The notes under the pieces are model-generated. The model was not told where the DNA came from. It saw only the letters and a list, made by a program, of their open reading frames with translations, and ran no database searches. From NCBI GenBank assembly GCA_963831705.1, contig CAWHRE010000010.1:496001-560000 (forward strand): a DNA stretch of 64,000 nucleotides, in the 5' to 3' direction. The number at the start of each line of letters is the position of its first letter. The stretch's first letter is position 1. Shown here piece after piece: positions 15,198 through 24,504 of this stretch. The stretch is from DASQPR01 sp963831705. Lineage in GTDB: Bacteria > Actinomycetota > Actinomycetes > Mycobacteriales > Micromonosporaceae. Both the position numbers and the translations under genes were made by a program.

Positions 15198-16526
15198 CTC
15201 CGGGTAACGGGCGATGTACGCGTCGATCTTGAACTTGCGTCGCAGGCCGGCATCGTTCATGTACCGGATCTGGCCGAATACCGGCCGCTCCGCCCAAGGT
15301 CGATCGTGTACGCCGGCGATCGACCACATCACGCCGACGTACCCGTTCGGGTCGCCACCGTCGATCTCATAGAAGTCGTTGAGCCGGATGGCATGTTCGA
15401 TCGCGACCGAAGCGGACGGAGTCCACTCCAGGATCTTCTTCGCCCAGTACATCCGCATGTAGCCATGCATCTTGCCGTCGCGAGTCATCTGCCGCTGCGC
15501 CGCGTTCCACGCCTCGTCATGCGTCTGCGCGTGTTCCAGTTGCTGGTAGGAGTACACAAATGAGCGGGCGTCGGTTGCGTGCGCGCCCAGCGTCCGAGCC
15601 GCCCAATCCGGCGCGCCCCGGATGCTGTCGTAGTGCGGCTGGTACAGGCAGAAGTTGTCGGACAGCTCCTTGCGTACCACCATCTCTTCGATCAGCGCGG
15701 CCGCGTCGGGCGCGGTCAACGCGACCCGCAGCGTGGCTAGCTGTCCATAGTGGAAGTACGGCGAGAGGCCGCTCAGACCGTCGACCGTGGGGTCGTTGCG
15801 GGCCGTCGCGTAGTCGGCGAGGCGATGACGTATGAACGCCCGCAACGCAGCCGCCGCCGCGACCTGGCCCGGCACCGCTGCGACGTGCGTCCCGTTGGAT
15901 AGCGGTGCCGAGGGAACGTCGAGCGAATCCGACGAAAGCGATCCTTGCCAGGGATGCGGGTGATGACGAAGCCGCGGCGGCTCGACCAGGAAACGGGACA
16001 GGTGCCGGTGGATCTTCGGCCGGATCGTCCGTGCGGCGAACTCCAGCTTCTCGCTGGTCACCCAGGCCGGAACGATGTTGTGGGTGTCTACCTCGAACAC
16101 CGGGATGCCGCACGACGAGGCCAGCGCCGACCGCAGGGTTCGGGGTCCTCGCAGCGGCGAAAAATCCACGTAGATCGCGGCCGGCGCGACATCACCCACG
16201 ATGTGGCGCAAGGCGGCGATCGGCTTGTGCGCGGTCCGGACCACGAACGTGATATCGAGCTTTTCCAACGCGTCGGCGACGTCGCGAAGCCCGGCCAGCA
16301 TGAATTCGAAATGTTCCCGCGCCCTCCCGCCGGACACGGGATACACGACGAACGCGACCACGAGCGGCAGCCGACCGGCGAGCGCGTGCCGCTGCGCCGC
16401 GAGCAGCGCGTGGTTGTCGTTGGTTCGCTGGTCGCGGGACATCACGTAGAGCACGCAGCGCGCGTGTTCCGGTGGTGACGCCGAGTTCAACGCGCGCCGA
16501 CGGGCTAGAAGATCGTCATCGCTCAT
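15195..16526 (-). CDS. phr: Class II CPD photolyase
   Basis: A 443-residue deoxyribodipyrimidine photolyase that repairs cyclobutane pyrimidine dimers using light and FAD. It belongs to class II, the group of plants, marsupials and some archaea and bacteria, as shown by RDQRTNDNHALL near the start, LSGLSPYFHYGQ, and the highly diagnostic C-terminal segments GKMHGYMRMYWAKKILEW, NDFYEIDGGDPNGYVG and WSIAGVHDRPWAERPVFG. It is complete. The upstream amidohydrolase ends three bases before its ATG, so they may be co-transcribed. Confidence 0.94.
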   Translation of the reverse strand: MSDDDLLARRRALNSASPPEHARCVLYVMSRDQRTNDNHALLAAQRHALAGRLPLVVAFVVYPVSGGRAREHFEFMLAGLRDVADALEKLDITFVVRTAHKPIAALRHIVGDVAPAAIYVDFSPLRGPRTLRSALASSCGIPVFEVDTHNIVPAWVTSEKLEFAARTIRPKIHRHLSRFLVEPPRLRHHPHPWQGSLSSDSLDVPSAPLSNGTHVAAVPGQVAAAAALRAFIRHRLADYATARNDPTVDGLSGLSPYFHYGQLATLRVALTAPDAAALIEEMVVRKELSDNFCLYQPHYDSIRGAPDWAARTLGAHATDARSFVYSYQQLEHAQTHDEAWNAAQRQMTRDGKMHGYMRMYWAKKILEWTPSASVAIEHAIRLNDFYEIDGGDPNGYVGVMWSIAGVHDRPWAERPVFGQIRYMNDAGLRRKFKIDAYIARYPE

Positions 16527-16529
16527 TCT

Positions 16530-17618
16530 CTACCGAACGACCCGCCCCCGCAGCACGATGCGCGCGGGCGCGGAAACGACGCGCAGATCGAGGCGGGGGT
16601 CGTCGACGTAGACGACGAGGTCGGCCAGGCCGCCCTCGATCAGCCCGGGGAAGCCGAGCCACTCGCGAGCGCCCCACGAAGCCGCGGCGAGCACGGCGGT
16701 CGCGGACATGCCGGCGCGCTGATGCAGCATCATCATCTCCTTCGCCGCGAGCCCGTGCCGGATGCCGCCACCGGCGTCGGTACCCACGTAGATCGGCACT
16801 CCGGCGTCGACCGCCTCGGCGACCACGTCCGGGAAGGATGCCTGCAGAGCACGCATATGAGCGGCGTATTTCGGATACTTCGGCTCGGCCTCCGCCGCAA
16901 TCGCATCGAACGTCTCGATATTGATCATCGTGGGCACCAATGCCGTGCCGCGTCGTGCCATCTCCGCGATGACATCGCTGGTCAAGCCGGTACCGTGTTC
17001 GACCGAATCGATTCCGGCCGCGACCAGCGTGGCGACCGACTCTTCGCCGAACGCGTGCGTCGTCATCCGTACGCCGGCCGCGTGTGCGGCGGCGACGGCC
17101 GCGGTCAGCGTGGCCTCATCCCAAGCCGGCGCGAGGTCGCCGGCCGATCGGTCGATCCAGTCACCGACCAGCTTCACCCAGCCGTTTCCGGCTTTGGCCT
17201 GCGCGGTTATCTCGGCCGCGACGTCCTCGGCCGCGACCTCCACGCCGATGTCGCGCAAATAACGGCGTACCGGAGCAACGTGTCGCCCTGCGCGTGCCAG
17301 TCGCGGCACGTCCGGATCACGGTCGAGTTCGGGATAGGGGTACGGCGAGCCGGCGTCCCGAATCGCGAGTACGCCCGCGTCCCGGTCGAGCGCGGCAAGT
17401 TCGCGGGCTTCGTCCAGCCCACTGATCGGACGGCCGGGCGCCGCAATGCCGATGTGGCAATGCGCGTCCACGAGCCCCGGAACGATGAATCCGCCGGTCG
17501 CGATCGTCGTCGCATTTTCGACCGGCGTAAACGTCACCCGGTCGCCGACCAGCCATAGATCGCGGACCTCGTCGTCGGGCAGGACGACGCCGCGTACGTG
17601 CAAAGCCATACCGAACAC
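16530..17618 (-). CDS. Amidohydrolase (imidazolonepropionase-like)
   Basis: A 362-residue metal-dependent amidohydrolase with a TIM-barrel core flanked by the usual N- and C-terminal beta-sandwich. Metal ligands are visible: H-x-H in VDAHCHIGIA (about residue 53), Lys in NGWVKLVGDW, His in MTTHAFGEES and SVEHGTGL, and Asp in IYVGTDAGGG. It resembles the imidazolonepropionase/prolidase-type group whose substrates vary widely, so none is assigned. MALHVRG three codons in (17609) is an alternative start. It lies between the photolyase and a very strong terminator. Confidence 0.85.
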   Translation of the reverse strand: MFGMALHVRGVVLPDDEVRDLWLVGDRVTFTPVENATTIATGGFIVPGLVDAHCHIGIAAPGRPISGLDEARELAALDRDAGVLAIRDAGSPYPYPELDRDPDVPRLARAGRHVAPVRRYLRDIGVEVAAEDVAAEITAQAKAGNGWVKLVGDWIDRSAGDLAPAWDEATLTAAVAAAHAAGVRMTTHAFGEESVATLVAAGIDSVEHGTGLTSDVIAEMARRGTALVPTMINIETFDAIAAEAEPKYPKYAAHMRALQASFPDVVAEAVDAGVPIYVGTDAGGGIRHGLAAKEMMMLHQRAGMSATAVLAAASWGAREWLGFPGLIEGGLADLVVYVDDPRLDLRVVSAPARIVLRGRVVR

Positions 17619-17635
17619 TCTGACACGAAGTACAC

Positions 17636-17671
17636 CCGGTTGATCCTGGAGCTAACTCCAGGATCAACCGG
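17636..17671. terminator. Perfect 16-bp hairpin between amidohydrolase and ffh
   Basis: Left arm CCGGTTGATCCTGGAG (17636-17651), a four-base loop CTAA, and a perfectly complementary right arm (17656-17671). It follows ffh on the minus strand and precedes the amidohydrolase start, so it should end the ffh transcript. There is no strong T run. Confidence 0.82.
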
Positions 17672-17679
17672 AAGGTTGG

Positions 17680-19221
17680 TCAGGAAGAAGAGTCGGGGCG
17701 CTTTGTCAGCTTGCCGAAATCCAGCTTCGGGGCTTTGAAACCGCCCGGCAGTGCGCTCGGGTCAAGGCCCGGCGGTAGCTGCGGCATGCCGCCGGCCGGG
17801 AAGCCCGGCGGGAGACCGCCCGGCATGGCACCGCCGACGCGGGGACGGCCGGACGACTTCGTACCCTTGCGCTTGTTCTTCGGCGACTTCGTCGCCTTCC
17901 GGCGCCCGGGCAGGCCCATCATGCCGCCCATTTGCTTCATCATCTTCTGGGCTTCGGCGAATCGGTTGAGCAGCTGGTTCACGTCCATGACGGTGACGCC
18001 GGAGCCCTTGGCGATACGCATCCGGCGAGAACCGTTGATGATCTTCGGCTCTTCCCGCTCCCCCGGCGTCATCGACCGGATGATCGCCGTGATCTGGTCG
18101 AACTGACTCTCGTCGACCTGAGCGAGCTGGTCCTTCATGTTGCCCATGCCGGGCATCATGCCGAGGATGTTCGCAATCGGTCCCATCTTCCGGATCGCGA
18201 TGATCTGGTCGAGGAAGTCGTCGAGCGTGAAGCTCTGGCCGCCGATCATCTTGGCGGCCATCTTGTCCTTCTGATCCTGATCGAAGGCCGATTCGGCCTG
18301 TTCGATCAAGGTCAGGACGTCGCCCATGCCGAGGATGCGGCTGGCCATCCGGTCGGGGTGGAAGATGTCGAAGTCTTCGAGTTTTTCACCGGTCGACGCG
18401 TACAGGATCGGCTCGCCGGTGACGTGCCGCACCGACAGAGCCGCGCCACCACGGGCGTCGCCGTCCAGCTTCGAGAGCACGACGCCGGTGATTCCAACAC
18501 CGTCGCGGAACGCTTCTGCGGTCGCGACCGCGTCCTGACCGACCATCGCGTCGATCACGAAGATGATCTCGTCCGGCGAGACCGCGTCACGAATGTCCGC
18601 CGCCTGCTGCATCAGCTCGGCATCGATGCCGAGACGGCCGGCGGTGTCGACGATCACGATGTCGCGCTGCGCGCGTTTGGCGTGCTCGATGGCATCGCGG
18701 GACACCTTCACCGGGTCGCCGATGCCGCTGCCGGGCTCCGGCGCGTACACCTCTACACCGGCCCGCGTACCAAGCACCTGGAGCTGAGTGACCGCGTTCG
18801 GGCGCTGGAGATCGGCGGCGACCAGCAACGGCTGGTGACCGGCCTTCTTCAGGTGTAGCGCGAGCTTGCCGGCGAGCGTCGTCTTACCGGAACCCTGGAG
18901 ACCGGCCAGCATGATCACCGTCGGCGGCTGCTTCGCGAATCGCAGCCGGCGAGTCTCGCCGCCGAGCACGTTCACGAGCTCCTCGTGCACGATCTTGATG
19001 ACCTGCTGCGCCGGGTTGAGCGCCTGCGAGACCTCCGCGCCGAGCGCGCGCTCCTTGATCGACGCGATGAACGCGCGAACGACGGGCAGCGCGACATCGG
19101 CCTCAAGTAGTGCGAGCCTGATCTCCCGCGCCGTCGCGTCGATGTCGGCCTGCGTCAGACGCCCCTTGCCCCGGAGCTTCGTGAAGATGCCGTTGAGCCG
19201 GTCGCTCAAAGTGTCAAACAC
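17680..19221 (-). CDS. ffh: Signal recognition particle protein Ffh
   Basis: A 513-residue Ffh, the SRP54 GTPase that binds signal sequences and 4.5S RNA. NG domain: GLQGSGKTTLAGKLALHLKK (P loop, about residue 105), DTAGRLGID and SKLDGDARGG. The methionine-rich M domain (about 325-430) includes GMMPGMGNMKDQ, GSRRMRIAKGSG and MKQMGGMMGLPG. A Pro/Gly-rich tail ends the protein. The start is GTG. The partner receptor ftsY is encoded about 5 kb away. Confidence 0.97.
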   Translation of the reverse strand: MFDTLSDRLNGIFTKLRGKGRLTQADIDATAREIRLALLEADVALPVVRAFIASIKERALGAEVSQALNPAQQVIKIVHEELVNVLGGETRRLRFAKQPPTVIMLAGLQGSGKTTLAGKLALHLKKAGHQPLLVAADLQRPNAVTQLQVLGTRAGVEVYAPEPGSGIGDPVKVSRDAIEHAKRAQRDIVIVDTAGRLGIDAELMQQAADIRDAVSPDEIIFVIDAMVGQDAVATAEAFRDGVGITGVVLSKLDGDARGGAALSVRHVTGEPILYASTGEKLEDFDIFHPDRMASRILGMGDVLTLIEQAESAFDQDQKDKMAAKMIGGQSFTLDDFLDQIIAIRKMGPIANILGMMPGMGNMKDQLAQVDESQFDQITAIIRSMTPGEREEPKIINGSRRMRIAKGSGVTVMDVNQLLNRFAEAQKMMKQMGGMMGLPGRRKATKSPKNKRKGTKSSGRPRVGGAMPGGLPPGFPAGGMPQLPPGLDPSALPGGFKAPKLDFGKLTKRPDSSS

Positions 19222-19329
19222 AGCGCTTCAACCTCTTATGTCCGAATTGGTCCCACGCGGCGAATCGCGTCCTCCCCGAGGGTACTTGGCGTAGCGACCC
19301 AGGGCGACCGCCGCTACAGGGCCTGGCGG

Positions 19330-21582
19330 TCAGCCGTGTGGCTTGAGCAACGTGACGCGGCGGTAGCCGCCTTCGCTGCCCGCTGCCGCCAGCACCGCTG
19401 CGCCGACCCGAACTCGCTCATCGTGATCTGCCCAGACGCCGGAGAGGTAAAACGCATCGACAACGTCGCCGCCGAGCGTGGCGACCCTCGCGGCGCGTAC
19501 GTCGGCGCCGGCCGCTTCCAGCGCGCTCGTGACCCGATAGAGCAGCCCGGACGAGTCCGACGCGCGCAGTTCCAGCACGACCGCATCGGTCGCGTCGGTG
19601 TGCCACGTGACGGTGGGATCGGTCACGGTTGACTTGCGATCCGCCGGACGCGACGCCGCCACCCGCGCCAACCGGTCCGCGGGCAGCTGTCCGGCCGCGG
19701 CCAATCGAAGATCCATGAGCAAGCGGGTACGGTCCGGAGCCGCACCGAATTTCGTCACGACCGACACCCGGACGATCGCCCGAACGCCTATGGTCAGCGT
19801 GTCCGCGCCGATCACTTCGAGCCGGTGCAGCGCCAGCACGCCGGCGACCGAGGCGAGCAGACCCGTACGGTCCGCGGCCACCACGGTCACCCGCTCGTCA
19901 TCCACCAGTACGGCCGGCAGCGACGCGGTGAGCAGCGCCTGCGGGATCTCCGGCCGGACCGGTACCGCGACCCCGGTAACCAACGCCCGGACGCGTTCGA
20001 CGAGATCCGCGATCAGCCGGAGCCGCCAGGCCGAAGCGGCCGAGTCGGTGCCGGTCGCGGTCGCATCGGCGCGGCAGAGGCCGTGCAAGAGTTCGAGCGT
20101 GTCGACGTCTCCGACCGCCTTCGCGACGTCGGCGATGGTGACCGGGTCACTCAGGTCACGTCGCGTGGCCACGTCCGGCAGTAGCAGGTGCAGGCGAACG
20201 AGGCGCTCGATCGTCTCCACGTCGGCAGCCGGGAAGCCCATGTCGGCGGCGACGCGGGCGGCGAGCGGGGCGCCCGCCTCACTATGGTCGCCGGGCAGGC
20301 CCTTGCCGACATCGTGCAGCAGCGCGGCGACGAGCAGGAGATCCGGCCGGGAGACCTCGCGGGTGAACGCGTGTGCCTCGATCACGGTACGGACGCAGTG
20401 CCAATCCACGGTGTACGCGTGGATCGGGTGATGTTGGGGCAGCCCGCGCAGCCGATTCCACTCCGGCAACACGCGGCCGATCAGCCCGTACCGGTCGCAG
20501 GCGTCCCATGCCGCCGCGAGCCCCTCACCTGCGCCGAGCAGCGCGATGAAGGACCGGCGTGCGTCTTCCGGCCAGGGAGTCGGCATCGGGGGCTCGAAGC
20601 GATCGAGAAACTCCAGCGTGGCTCGTGCGATCGGCACGCCGGACGTCGCCGACGCCGCCGCCACGCGCAACGCGAGACCGACATCGGGTGCCGCGGTAAT
20701 CACGGCTCGGGCGAGCACGATCTCGCCGTCCTGGGACACCACGTCGCGTGCCACCGGCGTACGGGGCGACTTGACCGGCGCCCGCCAGCGGTCCACCGCG
20801 CGCCACGCGTCACCGAGCGCGTACGAGATCGCCCGCGCGTCGGTGGATACACGACGCAGCAGCGCGTCTCCGTCGGCGAGGCCGAGCATCGCCGCGACGG
20901 CACCGCGCTCCTGGGCGATCAGCCGGTCCACCCGGCGGCCGACGCTCGCGTGCAATGCGTCACGGACGTCGAGCAGCCGGCCATGAGCGGCACGGACCGG
21001 TGGACGGTATACGTCGGCAATGCCAAGAGTGGAGATGGCTCGAAGCGCCTGGATGTCGCGCAGACCGCCGGCCGCTTCCTTGAGGTCACCTTCGAGCAGG
21101 AACGCCAGGTCGCCGTGGGCCTTCGTACGGGTCGCGCCGGCTTCCCGGAGGCGGATCAGCGCCCGGCCGGCGGTACGGCGCCACTGGTCGACGCCGGCCC
21201 GGCGAAGTAGTTCGGCGAGCGCGGCATCACCGGCGATGAATCTGAGATCGAGCAGGGACAAGCGCGACCCGGACGTCTTCGATCGCGACCGACAGTGCCT
21301 CCGGCACGGTACGGACCGAATGGTCGAGGCCGACCTTGGCGTCCCAGATCGGGTACCACAGCTTGTGCGCCAGCTCCCCGGCACCGGAAAAACCACGGTG
21401 CAGGAGCATGAGATCGATGTCGCCGTACGGCGCGCATTCCCGGCGACCCAGACCCCCGGTGGCGACGAGCGCCACGCCGTCGGAGGGGCCGCCGGCCGCC
21501 GAGTACAGCCCGGCGAGCCATACGTCGAGCGCCGCCGCACGCTCCTCGCGTGCGGCGGCGCCAACTCGTACTGATCCGTCAT
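19330..21582 (-). CDS. glnD: Bifunctional uridylyl-transferase/removing enzyme GlnD, N-terminal frame breaks
   Basis: GlnD senses glutamine and modifies PII (GlnB). The 750-codon frame contains the HD domain (LLVAALLHDVGKGLPGDHSEAG) and two C-terminal ACT domains (VTVVAADRTGLLASVAGVLA and LELRASDSSGLLYRVTSAL). The nucleotidyltransferase motif GGLGRRECAPYGDIDLML lies in another frame between about 21263 and 21555. One break lies near 21555; an extra base near 21260 returns to the annotated frame. Residues from about 10 to 107 of the open frame are therefore a wrong-frame reading. It follows glnB by 12 bases. A sequence error is likelier than a mutation, since both parts are conserved. Confidence 0.88.
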   Translation of the reverse strand: MTDQYELAPPHARSVRRRSTYGSPGCTRRPAAPPTAWRSSPPGVWVAGNARRTATSISCSCTVVFPVPGSWRTSCGTRSGTPRSASTIRSVPCRRHCRSRSKTSGSRLSLLDLRFIAGDAALAELLRRAGVDQWRRTAGRALIRLREAGATRTKAHGDLAFLLEGDLKEAAGGLRDIQALRAISTLGIADVYRPPVRAAHGRLLDVRDALHASVGRRVDRLIAQERGAVAAMLGLADGDALLRRVSTDARAISYALGDAWRAVDRWRAPVKSPRTPVARDVVSQDGEIVLARAVITAAPDVGLALRVAAASATSGVPIARATLEFLDRFEPPMPTPWPEDARRSFIALLGAGEGLAAAWDACDRYGLIGRVLPEWNRLRGLPQHHPIHAYTVDWHCVRTVIEAHAFTREVSRPDLLLVAALLHDVGKGLPGDHSEAGAPLAARVAADMGFPAADVETIERLVRLHLLLPDVATRRDLSDPVTIADVAKAVGDVDTLELLHGLCRADATATGTDSAASAWRLRLIADLVERVRALVTGVAVPVRPEIPQALLTASLPAVLVDDERVTVVAADRTGLLASVAGVLALHRLEVIGADTLTIGVRAIVRVSVVTKFGAAPDRTRLLMDLRLAAAGQLPADRLARVAASRPADRKSTVTDPTVTWHTDATDAVVLELRASDSSGLLYRVTSALEAAGADVRAARVATLGGDVVDAFYLSGVWADHDERVRVGAAVLAAAGSEGGYRRVTLLKPHG

Positions 21583-21594
21583 GCCGAGACTTCG

Positions 21595-21934
21595 TCAGAG
21601 CGCTTCAATGCCGCGCTCGCCGGTGCGTACCCGGACGACGTCTTCGACCGGCGTGACCCAGACCTTGCCGTCACCGATCTTGCCGGTCTTGGCGGCGCTC
21701 GACGATCGCGTCGACGATCTTGTCGACGTCCACCTCGTCCGTGACGACCTCGACCCGGATCTTCGGCAGGAACTCGACCGTGTACTCGGCGCCGCGGTAG
21801 ACCTCGGTGTGGCCCTTCTGCCGTCCGTAACCCTGGACCTCGCTGACGGTGAGGCCGGCGACGCCCAATGCCTGCAGCGCCTCCTTGACCGCCTCAAGCG
21901 GTGACGGCTTGATGACCGCGGTCACCAGCTTCAT
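21595..21934 (-). pseudogene. glnB: PII nitrogen regulatory protein GlnB, one frame break
   Basis: PII signal protein. MKLVTAVIKPSPLEAVKEAL starts at 21934. The T loop GHTEVYRGAEYTVEF carries the Tyr that GlnD uridylylates. After IVDAIVE the frame breaks at about 21697 by one extra base (GAGCGCC where GAGGCC is expected), and the conserved end KTGKIGDGKVWVTPVEDVVRV continues in the next frame to GIEAL at 21595. The corrected product is the normal 112 residues. It lies between amt and glnD, the standard actinobacterial nitrogen operon. Probably functional in the organism. Confidence 0.88.
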
Positions 21935-22000
21935 GCTCAGTCCCTCCGACATCAGCTAAGGTCCGACGTTTCCAGTACGACGACTTCTTCGGTTCCTCGG

Positions 22001-23342
22001 TCACTTCTGTTCACAGCCGGCGTGCCGTGGGCCGATTCCGGCCAGGGCGAACGCGCCGGCGCCACCGCTGGTCGGGAGCGAACTCGTACGCGCTCTCCGC
22101 GTGCTCGGCCACGTCGATGCCGTCGATCTCGACCTCCGGCGTGACCCGGAAGCCGATCGTCTTCTCGATCAGGAAGCCGAGAGCCAAGGCGATCGTGAAC
22201 GAGAACACCGTAACGATGCCACTGCACGAGTGCCTGGCGACCCAGCTGGGTGACGCCACCGCCGTAGAACAGGCCGTTGTGCCGACGAGCCGTGAGTACG
22301 CGGCGGTGCCGATGAGGCCGATCGACAGCGAACCGATCCATCCACCGACGAAGTGCACGCCGACCACGTCGAGCGAGTCGTCGACGCCGAACCTGTACTT
22401 CAGGCTCGACCGCGAGCGCACAGACCGCACCGGCGACGAGGCCGAGACCGACCGCGCCGAGCGGCGAGATGTACGCACAGGACGGGGTGATCGCGACCAG
22501 ACCGGCGACGGCGCCGGACGAAGCACCGATCATCGTCGGCTTGCCGTTGCGGATCCATTCGACGATGATCCAGCCGAGAAGTGCGGCGGCCGTGGCGTCC
22601 TGGGTGTTGACGAACGCGATGGCGGTCGTACCGTCCGCGGTCAGCTCGGAACCGGCGTTGAAGCCGAACCAGCCGAACCACAGCAGGCCGGCGCCGAGCG
22701 CGACCATCGGGACGTTGTGCGGCTTGAACGTCTCCTTCGGCCAACCGACGCGCTTGCCGAGCACGATCGCCAGAGCGAGCGCGGCCGAACCGGCGTTGAT
22801 GTGCACGGCGGTACCACCGGCGAAGTCCATCGCGCGTGCAGCTTCGTTGCCGATGAAGCCGCCGCCCCAGATCCAGTGCGCGACCGGCACGTAGACGATC
22901 GTGAACCAGCCGAACGCGAACACCAGCCAGCCGCCGAACTTCGCTCGGTCCGAGATCGAGCCGCTGATCAGCGCCACGGTGATGATGGCGAACATCATCT
23001 GGAAGGCGAGCACCACGTACGTCGGGATGCCGGTCGTTCCCCACAGGTCACTGTGGAAGTTCTTGGTGCCGAGGTACTGGGAAGTTACCGATCAACTCGT
23101 TCCGCGTCGCGTTCTTGTTGGTGCCGAACGCGAAGCTGAATCCGTAGAGGATCCAGAGCACCGAGATGAGCCCGATACACGAGAAGCTCATCATCATCAT
23201 GTTGAGCACGCTCTTGGACACGGTTCAGGCCGCCGTAGAACAGCGCCAGGCCGGGGGTCATCAGCAGCACCAACGCGGTGGATGCGAGCAACCACGAGGT
23301 GTTACCTGTATCGAGTACCGGCGCACTCGCTAGAGTGACCAT
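22001..23342 (-). pseudogene. amt: Ammonium transporter Amt, about six frame breaks
   Basis: An Amt/MEP ammonium channel with normal total length (about 445 residues) but split over alternating frames. Segments in order: MVTLASAPVLDTGNTSWLLA and MTPGLALFYGGLNR; SVLNMMMMSFSCIGLISVLW; MVLAFQMMFAIITVALISGS through CALAVE; KYRFGVDDSLDVVGVHFVGG; NGLFYGGGVTQLGRQAL; TIALALGFLIEKTIGFRV to YEFAP; then SGGAGAFALAGIGP. Breaks fall near 23217, 23081, 22403, 22284, 22223 and 22075, mostly a single extra base in a C run (minus strand). Every conserved segment survives, so sequence error is likelier than true decay. It is the first gene of amt-glnB-glnD. Confidence 0.87.
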
Positions 23343-23636
23343 GCTGCCTCCTAGATGGAAAAAGACACAACTGCCCGGCTGCAGCAGCGTCGCCCAGCGC
23401 CGGATGAGGAGACTTTGCCGCCGCTCTGTTTCACGCATAGTCCTTGCGCGATTTCCATTAGGTATCGAAGTGTTTCGGATCGATGAACAAGCGCACCGAA
23501 ACCGGCCCTCATCGCATGAACTATCGATGCCATCGTGGCCGTTAGGTTGATGTATCGAAGCCGCCCGTACACGAGACGGATCATCAACTCGGGCGTCCGT
23601 CATCTGAGCGCCAAATCCCAGCGCTCGGACTGAAAT
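23343..23636. other. Intergenic region upstream of amt
   Basis: 294 bases between the phosphotransferase stop and the amt start, with no convincing gene. It should hold the amt promoter. In other actinobacteria this operon is controlled by GlnR (GTnAC-n6-GAAAC type boxes). GTTTC half-sites occur at 23428-23432 and 23472-23476, but the partner halves are poor, so I do not call a GlnR operator. Confidence 0.4.
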
Positions 23637-24428
23637 TTATCTGAGAGCCGCTTCCAGGAGGCCACGCTCGTAGTCGAGCAGCCGCAGGTCGCGCTCCGGA
23701 CGCCGAAGGTGACCCTTCTGCGACGATCCGGACGAACACCGGATCGCCGGCCGCGGCCATTCGCCGGATACCTTCGTTGTGGTCGACGATGCGCTTGCGG
23801 ATCGTCGCGACCAGGCGCGACCGGTCCAGCGGCGTCAGCCCGTACGCGTCGGCGAACAGTCGCAACCGTCGCGGCGCGATCGACCCGGCCCCAGCCGAGC
23901 GTGGTGGCAGTCCCGGTCGGAGAAGATCGGCACCCACGTCCAGGCCGCGTACGCGACGTCGTAGATCCGCGAGCCCGGCGATGCGAGGTCGAAGTCGATC
24001 AGGGCGAGCGTGCCGTCGGTACGCCAGATCATGTTGTGCGGCGCCGCGTCGTGGTGGCAGATCACCTCGGCGTCCGGCGGCGGCGGCCCGAACGCGCGCC
24101 AGATCGCATGCGGCGGCGGCGTGAAGCCGAACTGCGCGTCGTGGAACATCCGGAGCGTCGTCGCGACGGCGATCAGCGCGGCGTCGGTCACCCACTGCGG
24201 ACCCAGCGGGTACGACCCGCAGGCCCCGTCGACGTACGACAGCACCTCGCGTCCTCGCTCGTCGATCCCGAGTGCGCGTGGCGAACCGGTGAAACCGACC
24301 TGCTCAAGATGGCGCAGCAACGCATGTACGGCCGGCGTCCACGGCCCGGCATTGCGACGTACGGTATCGCCGACCCGGACCACCGTGCTGGTGTTGCCGC
24401 CCAGGAGCGGAATTTCGGGGTACGTCAT
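23637..24428 (-). pseudogene. Aminoglycoside phosphotransferase-family kinase, two frame breaks
   Basis: An APH/choline-kinase-like phosphotransferase of about 263 residues. The N-terminal frame reads from MTYPEIPLLGGNTSTVVRVG through the catalytic loop VICHHDAAPHNMIWR and metal-binding LALIDFDLASPGSRIYDVAY. It breaks near 23900, resumes as RLRLFADAYGLTPLDRSRLV, then breaks again near 23717 and ends LLDYERGLLEAALR. The substrate is unknown; such genes need not confer resistance. The breaks fall in the same stretch as those in amt, glnB and smc, so sequence error is a serious possibility. Confidence 0.75.
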
Positions 24429-24504
24429 CCTCTTCCACTGCCCTCGTTCCGCGCCGTCACCCGGCCCAGGTTACGCGGTACGTGCGCCCCGAGCGTGGCC
24501 CGGT

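Noticed and set aside
14953..15327. Upstream extension of proS
   Set aside because: The extra residues are coded by repeats and do not match synthetase N termini; MARVLTPRAEDFPRW fits at 14952.
23428..23476. GlnR-type operator upstream of amt
   Set aside because: Only GTTTC half-sites are present; the partner halves do not match the known GlnR pattern well enough.
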